Below are positions 35,346-47,456 of a stretch of 64,000 nt of DNA, one piece after another. Numbering within the stretch: the first letter of the stretch is position 1; the number at the start of each line of letters is the position of its first letter. The stretch covers positions 4,097,001 through 4,161,000 of the forward strand of contig JAPTHN010000011.1 in assembly GCA_026936325.1 (NCBI GenBank), in the 5' to 3' direction. Source of the DNA: Platynereis dumerilii (taxonomy: Eukaryota; Annelida; Polychaeta; Phyllodocida; Nereididae). The notes below the pieces were generated by a model, which worked only from the letters and a program-made list of their open reading frames with translations, was not told where the DNA came from and ran no database searches. Position numbers and translations under genes: made by a program.

Positions 35346-37643
35346 GTGAGCTTCAGGGTTTGGTCTTCCCTATTTTGAGCACACTGTCATAAAAAGAAAT
35401 GGAGAAGACAAACAATGGATTTATGAGGAGGAGAAAGATATCAAGATCCACCACGGAAGACATGGCTATTACAGTGACAACTCTGAAAGTAATTGCACAT
35501 TGACATTACAACATGTCGTAATGAACAAATATTCAGTATGATATGGCTCTCTCACAGGTCATTAGCATTCCTTACATCCTTCGTCTCAATCAGGCCTTTT
35601 TGATTTGAGGATTAAATGTCGCTGGATTTGTATATTGAAATATCATACCCACATATGCCATAAAAACTGGAAACTTACACTAAAACAACCAAACCTTGCA
35701 GATTTTCAAGGAAATCTATTTAAATCTCATCTGAATAATATCCATTATCAGAGTAACAAGATATTTGAAAATTGAGAAATATCATGTAATGTGAGACTGA
35801 AATAGACATGATATCCTGTTTTGACAATACAAGAATAATAATTTCATTGTTCAATGCGTATAAATGGTATACATGAGTCACTGCCAAACAAGCATGCAAT
35901 GAATAGTTTCCTCATTCAGTTTAATTATAAAGACATGGCCATTATTAGACAGCGATTCTTACCTTAAAGAAACATAGAAGCTTCTCATTTTGGCTGAAGA
36001 AGGGGAAAGTCAGATGTCAAGATCCCAGTCGCCATTTATTTAAGGATTAGTCAACAGTCTTCAGCAAATCACTTCATTATGGGACAAAACAAACGTGACC
36101 TTCTGTAGACCAGGGCCTTGAGAGATGGAGAGAAGTGTAGGGATGAGACTATTGCCACTGGGAGCAAACACTCCAAGTCTTGGCAAGGCAACTTCACATG
36201 ACAGTCAGTAGGAGAAGTGTTGCAAGTCCCAACTACTAGATGTGACTCACTTAACCCCATGAAAAAGTCTACTAACATGCATAAAAGAGTGAGTCCTTGC
36301 AAACACAGAGTTATGCAAAGACCTTCTGAAGTTGACTGGGCACTTTTATCAGCCAAAGAAACCCAGTCATCCTCATGAAAGATGAGTTGAGAATCAATCA
36401 CGTGCATTGATGAAGTCAAATTATTGACACGAAAGCATCTGTCAGTCTCACATGAAAGATGTCCTGCGCTCCAAGAACACATCTCACCCCCAAATGGGGT
36501 TCTCTCAACATTACCCATCTCTGAACCTGGGAGATACATGAGCAGAGAGCAATTCCATTTGCCCCCTGACCTCCCCCTCCCAGAGAGACCTCACTGTCCC
36601 GGCTTTAAAGTGGGAGGCTATAAACTGACACTTTATCGCCTTTTGCTGTGCCTAGACATGATCGCTTTAGAAATTTACTTGATTACCCCCGCCAATAGTA
36701 ACTCAGAAAGAGACACATAGATGGTCCATGTTATTATGAATTCATGCTATTTCCAACGGATAGAGGGCCACATGCTTACCTAGCCTCAAAAATTAGCTTC
36801 ACAAGTGAATCATTTACGTCTTGCATTTCAAGACTCTTTCAGACTCATCCATAAAACCCACAGACCTCATGGCCCGATGCACCGCTTATGGAGAACAATG
36901 CAAATACTGGTTTCCCTTACTCAGGCTTACTGACATATATATCATCTAATGGCCACAATACAACTGGCCTCTACCTCATAACATTTACAAATTGGAAAGA
37001 AAGTCACTGCATTTTGTAGTGAAGTCATCTCTGGAAGCAGAAAAGTCACCTGACAGTCAAATGTATTCTTTAATATTTCAAATGACATGTCTGAGAACCA
37101 TCTCCTAATCTATTATATCATTTTGACATTTGTTCAACAAAGACCAATTTTAATCACTCAAGTCAGTGAAATATCACAGATCCCTCACAATATACTTCAT
37201 CCGCATGAGTTGGGAGGCCTTACATAATATCTAGAATATTAAGCACAGACAGAAATATATTGAAATTGGAAAGGTCCAGACCGGCAAACAAATTTTTATT
37301 TTTACTGAATCAGATTGACTTAACACCTTAATCTCTTAGTCACTGCGAATAAGATTCCAACAATACACACTCACCAGTTGCCATACTATCGGAACGCAGT
37401 TGTAAACTTTGCCAGTATACATGCATGTAAATGCTCACATCATGGAAACACGACCCTTGCTTCCTTGATTCTGGCTTGGCACATGCACTTCAATTAGCAG
37501 GACCAAATGACTCAATTAACCAGGAGGAGTTTGAATTTCTAAGCATGTGTGACACAGTGTGTGACTCCAGTCTCTTGTAAATCTATGGTTGCACAGCATG
37601 CACCTTTGCATGTCTTAATCGTAGCTGTTGATTTGTTTTACAG
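35346..37643. other. Mostly unassigned unique DNA
   Basis: No module copy or mobile element was recognised here. It contains the longest unexplained frame of the window (36069-36539, minus) and otherwise AT-rich sequence. Its right end is the polypyrimidine-acceptor context of the exon-like frame at 37644. Confidence 0.4.
36069..36539 (-). CDS. Uncharacterised 156-codon frame
   Basis: The frame is open from ATG to stop in a stretch somewhat GC-richer than its surroundings. The predicted product has a Cys-rich start, a short hydrophobic run (LCITLCLQGLTLLCMLVDFF) and no motif I recognise. No promoter, splice site or second copy supports it. It may be chance or an exon of an unknown gene. Confidence 0.2.
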   Translation of the reverse strand: MYLPGSEMGNVERTPFGGEMCSWSAGHLSCETDRCFRVNNLTSSMHVIDSQLIFHEDDWVSLADKSAQSTSEGLCITLCLQGLTLLCMLVDFFMGLSESHLVVGTCNTSPTDCHVKLPCQDLECLLPVAIVSSLHFSPSLKALVYRRSRLFCPIMK

Positions 37644-37939
37644 GTGCCAACATCCATTCCTTGAGGCCCTGCCAGCCATTGAGTAGCAGTGATGTTGTAG
37701 CCCCCCACGGTAAAGCCAAGGCAAGTGCCAAGCACGATCGAGCTGAGATCACCCTTCAAGATTTGTTGCCCAGTGACCTAACGGTTCAGAATTACAAGCA
37801 AAGGATGAGAAGGCAGTCCATCAACAGCATCTCTAACCTCATGGAGTTGATCATATTTGCGAAAGAGCATCATGCAACCAACACTGACTTGTTTTTGAGC
37901 ACCATTGACTCTTTCTCCTCCTGCCTGGCTCCTATCTGA
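37644..37939 (+). CDS. Exon-like terminal frame, unknown gene
   Basis: A good acceptor (gttgatttgttttacag) precedes an open frame of 98 codons ending in TGA. GC content is close to half, against well under 40% around it. The residues are mixed and polar with helix-like runs (ITLQDLLPSDLTVQNYKQ, then SISNLMELIIFAKEHH), not low-complexity. I do not recognise the family. No upstream exon was found on the plus strand, so this remains a candidate last exon. Confidence 0.4.
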
Positions 37940-38421
37940 AGAGGCCAGGGGTCATGTAAACTTGTTGGCCACTAAATGAAGCTGGCAGTCATGGTCCTTC
38001 TTCTTTCCTTCAGCACCATCAATGTTGCAAAGCACTATCTCAAGAAACAGATATTGCAGAGCACAATCTCAAGAAAAAAACTTTTTGCCACTTTAAGTCG
38101 AAGGCAATCATTTATTGACTATCTGATACTTGAATGCAGAAAGCGTAATATGGCAGAGGATATATGTGGAGGAAGGAGACCTGGGAAAACAAGTATCAAG
38201 ACGTTCCGGATTTGAAAAACTCATTTCTAACGGATGTGTTCTTCAAGCACCTGTCTTCCAGATTAGCAACTCACCTCAAATTCTCAGGCCCAGTCATAAT
38301 GCATTTGTAAGGAGGAAAGTTAGCATGCTGTACCATTGTTTCCTGGAGTGCAAATGTGGAAATTGTAAGATTCATTGCGCTGCAAATCATTATGCATTAA
38401 AAAGTTAGAAAAGTGTAGGTG
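37940..38421. other. Unassigned stretch after the exon-like frame
   Basis: It could be the 3' untranslated region of the candidate exon. The plus-strand frame at 37976-38215 has a hydrophobic start but no other support. Confidence 0.3.
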
Positions 38422-39347
38422 TTATCATCCATCCAATAACTATTCATCCTTCAATTTGTTTTCATAAACTGACAGAATGATGTCATGCTGAGACTGGGTG
38501 GCTATTGGACATTTGAGTGTCATGCAAGGCTTTTTTGGTCGGGAGAGTCAGCTACATGACATCAAGCAGTTGCTCTTAAATGGTACTAAATTTACATTGT
38601 GAACAGTGAAGGCTCCAGTGACATTATCATTTAGTTAATAGCATACATGGATACCCAAAGCAATGTGATGCCAGGGTGGCTTGATTTGGAATCTTATTGG
38701 AAGAAGATGAGAAGTAGAAGAGGAAGGTTTTATAATATGTAACAGAGAACATCTGATCCCAATATCTGTCATCAATATGCATCAACTGAATTCATGTCAC
38801 TCAGCTGGGGAAGGACTAACAAGACTTGCTCCAAATCTCACACCTGGTCAAAGCCCAGCTTGAAGGTCATGCTTAAGCACCAAGAACCCTTAACTATAAC
38901 TGAGACTTGACTACCTGTTTGTGTTTGTGTATTCAGCAATGAATAACAAAAACTAACAAAACTCCACTGACATGAAACTGTTATGGATATGTTATTTTAA
39001 TTGTAATTTATTTGATTTCCAACGATAAGATGTTACAAAGTTGGAGGCTGGGCAGTGTGGGCACGCTTAGACAAACGTCTGTAATTTGGCCCAGCCTTGA
39101 TTTAAGAAAAAGAAAGAAAAAAAAGAAAAAGGAAAAAGCAATACATCATAAAGTTATATATATGCTTTAACTGTTTATTGTTGCTAATTATACCAGCCAA
39201 TTTGATTAGCTTTTCAGCATGTTGTCTTGCTCTTTAGCTGTACATCACACAGAGCTGGCAGACCAATAGCTGTCCTGAACCAGCATGACATCATGCTATC
39301 AGTCAGAGTGAAAAATTGAAGGATACATAGTTATTGGATGGATAATA
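38422..39347. mobile_element. TIR element, about 0.93 kb
   Basis: About 95 bp at the left (through ccatccaataactat and gatgtcatgctga) is repeated inverted at 39255-39347. AGGTG occurs on both flanks (38417-38421 and 39348-39352), a possible 5-bp duplication. The interior has no transposase. The family is unknown. Confidence 0.7.
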
Positions 39348-39884
39348 AGGTGAAGCTAAATTTGACAAGCTCTCAAATGTGTGATAAAGGACATCCTCTT
39401 TTTACAGATCATCAGCCGTTGTGAGCCATCATACAATTTACACAATATTGAAGACCATAAACCAGAGGCTGCTAGTCCATGTACATAGCATAGATAAGAC
39501 ATTCAGCAGACCTCCATTAACATGTTTATAGCACACAAAATCCTCTATAAAAGGACATCTCTCATACACCATTACATGTATGTATATGATATAGCAAGGC
39601 ATAAGCTGTGCACTTGATTCAACATTAGCCCAGTAATAGGGAATCCGGATAAGGTAATAAGGTCTTATGAAAACTGACATACACTAGTCAAGGTAATTAA
39701 CAGGGGCAGAGAGTGGACGAGGGAGGCATAGAACCATAAAAGCAGCCATAAAAGGAATCATGAAATGAACATGAACAAATAATACCAGTCGTTGGCTGTG
39801 GTTTCACTGGCTTGTTGGTCTCAGCTGATATAGCCAAAGAGGCAGGAGTTGATGATGAGAGAGATGCTGTGATGTCCAGAGGAA
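39348..39884. other. Unassigned stretch
   Basis: No gene or repeat copy was recognised between the TIR element and module A4. Confidence 0.4.
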
Positions 39885-41000
39885 GGAGAAAGGAAAGAGT
39901 CTTGATATCCTCAGTGGAAGCAGCAGCTGCTGCAACCAGGCTGGCAGATTAGTGCCTCAGGATGCATACGATAAGTTAAGCAGCACAGAAAGCATGACCT
40001 GCTGTTGTTTTTACAGGTCGACTCTCTTTTGCATAACACCAACCATCAGTCAGCCTCCACCTTGTAGCAGTATCACAACTTCTCTCTCTGGCACAGTGCT
40101 GCGAGGAACCAGTGCTTTACACTCATGCCACAGAAATGTCAATCTGCAGGCTGAAAACAATGGAGCTCCCTCCCAAGATAAATAAAAAGAAATTGAATAT
40201 ACTGGACTCCCATTCTTCATCTGAAGGTTGTTATTCTGCATGCTAATGGGCATCTAAAATGAAATAATCCTATAATGCCTGCAAATGGTGGGATGAGAAT
40301 TGGTCAGAACACCCTTGCTCATCAATACAAATTAGGCAGACCCTCAACCAATTATCATCCTTTGACAGCATCCTTCATTAACATGCAATGAGACCAGGTT
40401 TTGATGCCTGGGTGCAGGGTGCTGTCACAAGGGTCTCCTTCACAATTTGAGGAAGATTAACAAGATGATAGAAAAGGACTGTAGACAGAGCAGACAGAGA
40501 AAGGACAGGTCTTATGGTATGGTGGTTTAATCCGGCAGTTGCAGGGCACTGTTGAAGGGACCAGCAGGTCCAGCAGTGAGACCAGTGGAGTAAGGCATTT
40601 AAAGTGATGGATAGAGAGGGACGGTGTCTCAGTGGCGTGTCAGTGGCCATTCTAGCCCAGCACAGGCATCAACTCCACAATATCATTTCCGACCAGACTG
40701 TCCACAGCTTAAAAGTCTCTGTCAGACCCAGAACAGCACGCCAAGTGCAAGGCCCCTGCTCCTTGGCCATCAATCTCAAATATGATACCCTGCTAATCCA
40801 TAATTGGGCCTGCCAAAAAGCCATGCACTGCTTGCCAGTACATGGGCCACTGATGTCCGTAAACAGGCAACTGATCTGGAAGTGCAATCGAAAGCAATGC
40901 CCTGAAAAGGACAAGGAAGCTCCTCTGGAGCCATATCAGTTTATCACTGGCCACTAATCGGAACTTTTATGTGCAGAAAACTTTTGATAGTGACAGCACA
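39885..41000 (+). repeat. Module A, degraded copy 4 (A4)
   Basis: Blocks match A3 and the sequence just before it in order: agtggaagcagcagctgctg at 39915 and 45700, agcatccttcattaacatgc at 40368 against 47110, and ccactaatcggaacttttat at 40950 against 47760. It is the most diverged copy and is shorter than A1-A3. No coding signal is visible. Confidence 0.6.
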
Positions 41001-41689
41001 TTACATAAATAATTTCTACTTCATGGTGGACTATTCATGAATAAAAAATCTCTGAAGAAGTTCCGTTACCCATGTCCAGTGTACAAGTTCCTCTTTTATC
41101 AAGACAACCTTCGCATTTGAAAATTGTTCTGGGAAACATTGCGTAATTTCATTCTGGAGACTACTTAATTGTTAGTAACAATTGAGGGGGGAGGGGGGTA
41201 GAAGCACATTCTGGTCCAAGACGGCATAGACACACATTTTTCAATATGTCACTTCATAGACCTGTTATTAACCGTGTTTGCCTTGAAAAGTTGCTTGTAC
41301 GTTATATGGACCCTTCCTTTAGCTTGAGACTTCTTCCTTCGAGTTGCACGAGGACCATGCACCAAACTTTAGCGGCACAGTTCTCGAAGCCTTTATGTGG
41401 GCCCCCTGTCAAGATTGAGACACAGGCTACAAAAGTGCGGCTTAAGACACCCAGGGGTTTCAGGTAATTTGCTTTGATGGTTTCCTGCATGCAACTAGTA
41501 CAGGATTTTGTGCATTGCCTATTGTGAGTACCACAGAGAGGTGACTAGAAAAATAGAAAACTTTCTTGCAAAGTTTAGAGTCTTAAAAAAGAGACAGCAC
41601 TAGACCAGTCATTTAAATGCTAAATTTCATCCACTGTCGATTTATATTGATTTTTCTCATATTAGCTTGCGCCATAGACCTTCACCCCA
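41001..41689. other. Unassigned stretch
   Basis: This holds a G-rich run near 41187 and a GC-richer open frame at 41246-41467 (plus) without recognisable motifs or splice context. Nothing here is firm enough to call. Confidence 0.35.
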
Positions 41690-43850
41690 TTACCCCATAT
41701 ATAGCTACATCCCGTTCTCAGTCCTCTGAATCCTGCTCATGTGTCACAACTCTGGGAATAGTGCTGATGCACTTCATTTGACAAGATCATGAAATGGGCC
41801 AAGGCCCTCTCTGGTCAGTGTCCCTTCTGTATCTCATTTTTGATCTATCTCCATCTCATTTGGAAGGATATGTGCTATTGCGCAGTATTACGTGAAAAGT
41901 TACAACATGTTTTCTTACACTGACAGCCTTTAGTTGAAATGAAATATGGATTTTCCGAAGTAATGTGACACAAAAGTAAACACTTTTTAGGGACATTTTC
42001 TTCTTATTTTAGCAACAATTGTTTGACACATTGCAAGACATCTTCTTCCCACCTTTTCTTGTCTTCCTTGAATTAGATAATTCTCTTCATCTTTAGATGT
42101 CCCCTACTGCAATTTACGTTTAATTGCCAACCAAAATCTCATTTGACTTTGAATATCACGTTTCCATTGAATTTGTCCTTGTTCCCCCCTCATATGAAGT
42201 GGTGCACATATTGAATTATACCATACCTATGAGCCATCAGCCAATCAGAAGTCTGTATTTGGCTGGTATATATCATATATTCTTTGTTGTTCACTTATAC
42301 GCCCATGGGAGTATATAGGATATATAAGCCTCATTGTTTGACAAAGCTCATAACACAAACAGCAAAACTGTACCAAACAGTGAATTACAAACAAAAGTTC
42401 AACAAAAATAAAACAAAAGTATTATAAAAATGGAACACCTACGACAAATCCGTTAATCCTTTAATTTGACCCCAATTTAGATTTTAATGTCAATAACACA
42501 ACTAAGGGGTCAACCATATTAGATCTCGGGAGGGGGGGGGGGAAGCTTTGAAGCTTTAAATAAAATAAAAAAATTCCTTGTCTGTCTAGTTTTGGTGAGA
42601 TAAATTAATTCCTTTTGAGTAGTCTTGAAATAAGTGGTGGAGGTATTTTGTTTGATAAAGAAACAAATATTTGAGGATGTCATACACTCAAAATAAATGG
42701 GCCCAATTACTGCTACAGTTTCCATGAAATAAATAATTTTGTGTCTATTAAAACTCCAACCCCCCTTTCTCATCTGATGGTTGCAACCTAGCAATCCAAA
42801 TGCATATATTCTTCAGATTTTTTAAAAATTTATGTCCCCAATTTATCTTTGCCTACAATATTCCTTTTTTCTCCCCAATTCCCCTCCCCTTAATTTTTTA
42901 CCAAAATTGTTTGTTCCAATCTATTTCTTTACACTTTTTTAAAGTTTCCTATCCCTTCCCTAATTTTTTTTTCACAAACATTTTCCCTCAAAATTTCTTT
43001 TCACTTTTTTTTCCTTACATTTTTCCACATATTGTGTTTTTTTTAAAAGTAATTTATTTTTTCAAAGAATTTCCAGTATATAAAACGTGATTATTTTCAG
43101 ATGCTTTCATGTCATTACATTAATCCCACGTGACAAATCGTTTGTTGCTGTTTTCTTTTTCTCTCAAATCCTCCTTGTTTCATTTCATTTTTTAAATCTC
43201 TTATGTTTTGTTTTATTTTGTTTTGTTTGAGGTATAAGTCAGTTATATCCCTTGTTTTCGTGAATATGTGATAATCCTCGGCTGACGCCTCGGATATATC
43301 ACATATTCCCTCAAACGCGGGACATAACTAGCAAATATGCCATTTGGAATTTATAAAATACAATTAATACAAGCAATGGCACTAGGACTGATTGTATTCT
43401 AATTAGATATCCTCTTCATAATTAACCTCTTCTTTTCTCCTGATGACATACATTGGCAAAAACAGGACAAGGTTAGCGCAAAGAGGAGCTTGTATTTTTA
43501 AATGTTAAAAACTGGATGAGGGCCAGTGAAGAGGAGGGAAAACTGGTTTTGTCTCTTGTTATTTCATTCTCTATAGGTTAACTCATGTCTGTCTGAAACT
43601 AACAGTTGTCTATGCATCTAAAATTTATAGTGTTGTATTCACCTCGTCCAACTGTTTTCACTTCATCTCACTGCAACTGGCTGTCTCCTTCCATTTCTTT
43701 ATTTTTCTTTCTTCATTCTCTAAATCCTGCCCTTTAACATTTTTTCACTGCTTCAAATCTCAGTGATGACAGTCAATGAAATTCAAAAGTGATTTGCATG
43801 TCCTCTGCACATCCATCATGCATCCTGCTGCTGCCAAAGATGAATATCAC
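41690..43850 (-). repeat. Module A, inverted copy 5 (A5)
   Basis: Read on the minus strand, it gives in order parts equivalent to A2 18060-18180 (at about 43690-43830), A2 21750-21850 (about 43380-43440), A2 21940-22110 (42010-42200), and the A3-side sequence 55740-55900 (41690-41890). It is the only inverted large copy and pairs best with A2. It is interrupted by unrelated DNA (about 42215-43340). Confidence 0.7.
42215..43340. other. Insertion in A5: pyrimidine-rich and AT-rich DNA
   Basis: This stretch has no counterpart in A2. It includes a run of G near 42530, a long C/T-rich tract (42790-43080) and the palindromic string tcctcggctgacgcctcgga near 43276 between gatatatcacatattc-like strings. 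No terminal repeats or duplication could be fixed, so the origin is open. Confidence 0.4.
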
Positions 43851-45140
43851 AAATGGATTGTGGGCACTCAGCCGCTCACTCATAATAATAACAGAGTCCG
43901 AAAAACCCACTTATCGATTAATATTAACCTAATTTGTCAAAGCTCCCCACCAAGTCGGTTGTGAATTTCTTAACTGAATATCAATTAATGCTTGAAAGAA
44001 TAATTTTTACACAAGTATTGAAAGAATGCCTTGATTGATAACAAGCAGACCTTGTCTCTTCTCATGAGTTCGAAACAAACTTTTCTTTTTGGAAATATAA
44101 AAAAGGAAATCAAAACCATTTCCTCCTCTTTTCTAGCTAGCTTATCATAGTGGCTTATAGTGAAGATTTACCTATCTGCACTGTTCACAGACTGCTAATA
44201 ATCGATTAGCACCCAAAAGCTGGAAGCTGGAGACCATCAAAGTGAATGACCAGCAAACCATGTGTGTAGTTAACTGCACCTTTATAGCTTGTTCATCTGC
44301 TAAGAATCCGTCAATAATTGTTGTCTTGAAGAGCTGGGGCTCTCGGACATTGAATCTCTTGTCTTTTCACACAAGTACCACAACTTATAGTTATACCACA
44401 ACTTATTAGTGCTTTTTGATGTCTTTGTGGCCATCATTTCAATCGATGTCTTAATCAAGGTAAGGAATTTGCATGTGGGCCAAGTCAAAAGTGCTAATTC
44501 AGACGGTGTCCTTCGTGCTGCTCAAAGGACGAAGCAGTCGAAGCTTTTAACTGAAGTGATGTCCAACATGACATGCAAGAGATATGCTCTTCTTTGGGCA
44601 AGACACTTGTCAAGACGCATTAGTAAACTCGCCTGATTAATTGCTTCTGCAAAGTCAAAAGCAAAGTATTGGTGTGGTGCACTGGCTTCCTCGCTGGCAA
44701 TTGTCCTTGTTTCATATAACAGTTGCTCAAGATGCCAATTACATCAAAGGAAATGAAAAGAGCATTATAATTCTTTAGATTGAGCTGCCCCTTGAGGGGG
44801 CTCTCTTGTTTTCTGCTGGTCGATTACAATTTCTGTAATATGAAAGTGGATCACTGCTTCATTATTGTACTGTCAGTAATAGCAGTGCTGGTCTCCCTTT
44901 CTTCCTGCCGTGATTCTGCTGCAAGGTGGTTGTTGACTGGTGGGTGGTAGTGATGCAAATGAGAGTTGTTCTGTAGAAAGAACAGCAAGTCATGCTCTCT
45001 GTGCTAATTTACTCAACATATCCATCCTGAGGAGCTAATCCAGTGGGCTGGATGTAGCTGCTGCTGCTTAAACTGAAGATATGAGAAATCATCCTTTCTC
45101 CTTCGTATCCACCTCACAGTGTTTCTCTCATCCTCTCCTG
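43851..45140. other. Unassigned stretch
   Basis: No module match or known gene was seen. Plus-strand frames of about 60-75 codons (for example 44409-44636) lack supporting signals. Confidence 0.4.
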
Positions 45141-46260
45141 CCTCTATACTGCATCAGGAGAGGAAATGGACAAATAAAGCTGAAAAGCAGCAACCCAAGT
45201 CACAACCCTAATGAAGAAGATCAGAGAGTATGACCTCATTAAAAGAAGCAAGAAAACCTACACTTCAGCCAATAAGGCCAGATCCCCCTGGGAACCATTG
45301 ATTAACAATACACTACATCTAACTTAAACAGCCTGGATCAACAGACACAAGTCCTTATATTAATATTGGCATCCTGTGTCAGGATCTGATGTCAGTTCTC
45401 CAGCTGATCAAGCCACTTGATGTGTCCTGCAGATTGGCAGTTTTGGGTTCCCAGCTGATTAGCAAGAGACCAAACCATAAGACATCTCACATTACTAGGA
45501 AAGAGTAAAACTAAGTCAACTTCATCCACCAGATGCAATCAGGCGGATATTGCAAAATCACTTAGTCACTTAATGATTATCCACAGTGGATATTGATGCA
45601 TTGGACTATATTTCATCAGGCTATAAAGAAAAAAATTTAAATGGCACAATACCAAAGACGAGGGCCAAATGGAAAGGAAAGAATCCTCATATTTTCAGTG
45701 GAAGCAGCAGCTGCTGCAACCAGGCAGGTGGATTGGTGCCTCAGGATTCATTCGATAAGTTAATTAGCACCGAAAGCATGACCTGCTGCTCTTTTTACAG
45801 GACAACTCTTTTGCATTTCTACCACCCATCATTCTACCGTTATATTTTGTAGAAAAGCCATGATAATAAAATGTTGTGCTGACAAAAAATAATGCCATGC
45901 CTTTCTTCAGTGAAACCATCTTACTGAGTCAAATACATGGGAATAAAAAAACGTGGAAGCATTTTGTTTCTTTATGAATCCTTTCAAATGAAAGCAACTT
46001 TTCAGCTCTTTCCCATTTGTTGTATTTTAAGAATTCCTAGATTACTGCATCTTGGATAAGAGAGCCGGGCTTGAGGCAATGGCCTGGTCTGATTTATTGC
46101 ATAAATGGAGTGCAGTCAGGCATCTGCTTGGCCTAGTGTCAAGGTTCACAAAAAATTCTTGAATCCTTTTAAAACATACATTTGTTTCTCAGCAGAAAAA
46201 TACTTATTCACTATTCAGTAAAACAAATGTCATCCATTATTATTGTTGTGTATCACATTG
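45141..46260 (+). repeat. Fragments of module B and of the A4 leader
   Basis: The part 45141-45590 matches B1 5345-5800, and 45660-45800 matches 39885-40025. The rest (45850-46260) shows no copy and no gene. Confidence 0.6.
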
Positions 46261-46629
46261 AATACCTGATTTATAAGTTGTGATTTAGAACAATTGGTAT
46301 TTGGGAATTTTGCAATTTGGAACAGCAATATTATCTTGAGTTCATCAAGTGATTGACGTATGAGTTCTCAGCTTGCTGCTACGATATGTACAACCTCTCC
46401 CCCTGGAAGGGGTTAGTGATGAAGCGGTGTTCCTGCCACAGAAATCTCAATCTGCAGGAATAAAACTCCAGAGACCATTCCACCAAAGTGACGGCTAACA
46501 AAATGCAATGCACTGGTTTCCCTTTCTTTGTATTTCGGTATTTCAGCATGTTGAGCTGCAATTGTAACAAAGGGGAAAGCAAATAAATAAACTGGCAAGG
46601 GAAGCACTGAACCATATGGCAAAATTCTA

Positions 46630-46887
46630 CAGTACAAATTTCTAAAAGTGGCTCGTCATTTAAAATCTAGCCTTAGCTATCTATCCATAGCCATTCCAAG
46701 CTAAACTAAGCTACACTTATCCATAGCTAGCCATATCTATCCACAATTACTATTGTTTAAACAAGGGGTAAAGAGATTCCAGTGTATACAAAAGGATAGA
46801 AATAGATAGTTACGGATAGATATGGATAAGACTAGTAATGAATAGCTATAGACAGCTAAGTTGAGCCACATTTAGAAATTTGTACTG
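46630..46887. mobile_element. MITE in A3, TA duplication
   Basis: The ends are CAGTACAAATTTCTAAA and its inverse, with TA on both sides (46628-46629 and 46888-46889). A1 has the joined site, with a single TA, near 1440. The interior is built of variants of tagctatctatccatagc in both orientations. It is 258 bp with no frame; the type is Tc1/mariner-like by ends and target. Confidence 0.9.
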
Positions 46888-47289
46888 TAGTCCCCTCAAA
46901 CTACAGTGGCTCTCCTTGTAGGGTGACAAGCAGCATGCAATCTTTCTAAAGCAGCAGAGAAGCAAGTGAACTGACTTAGAGAAAAATGTGGCACACTTCC
47001 TTTTGAGATTAATTCCTGGAAGACTCCAGTACCCATTGATGTATAGCAGAGCTTAATAATAAAATATTCAACATTAGACAGACCCTCAACTGAAGCATCA
47101 ACCATTGATAGCATCCTTCATTAAAATGCAATAAGACCAGGTGCTGGTGCTGGGTCCAGGGGGGCTGTTACAAGGGGCCCTGTCATTGCTGCCACCCCTT
47201 CAACTTTGGTTATTTCAGGGGAAGATTCCTGAGTATGTTTACGAAGAGAGAGGACAGATCTTATGGCGGCTTAATCTTACAGTTGCAAG

Positions 47290-47456
47290 ACAAGATGGTG
47301 CTGCACTGCATGTGACCTGTGCAAAGCCAGTGTGAATCTTTTTTACTTGATCTGCTGTTAATTGTTGCCTGATTGCCACAATAACTTTTTTAAGCACGAG
47401 CTAAATTGCATGTTTCCATGCCAATAAAGCATTTATTATTATTATTATTATTATTG
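47290..47456 (+). mobile_element. 3' tail of a LINE-like element
   Basis: This ends in ccaataaagcatttattatt followed by a TTA run, as 3' ends of several LINE groups do. A1 and A4 lack it at this point. There is no coding part, so the clade is open. Confidence 0.45.

Noticed and set aside
33854-35378. Similar peptides ending LIVFLVNFFNPKVC in both arms of the 33855 element
   Set aside because: They are the same inverted repeat read outward from both ends. Differences between arms are not concentrated at silent sites, and no start context or domain supports a protein.
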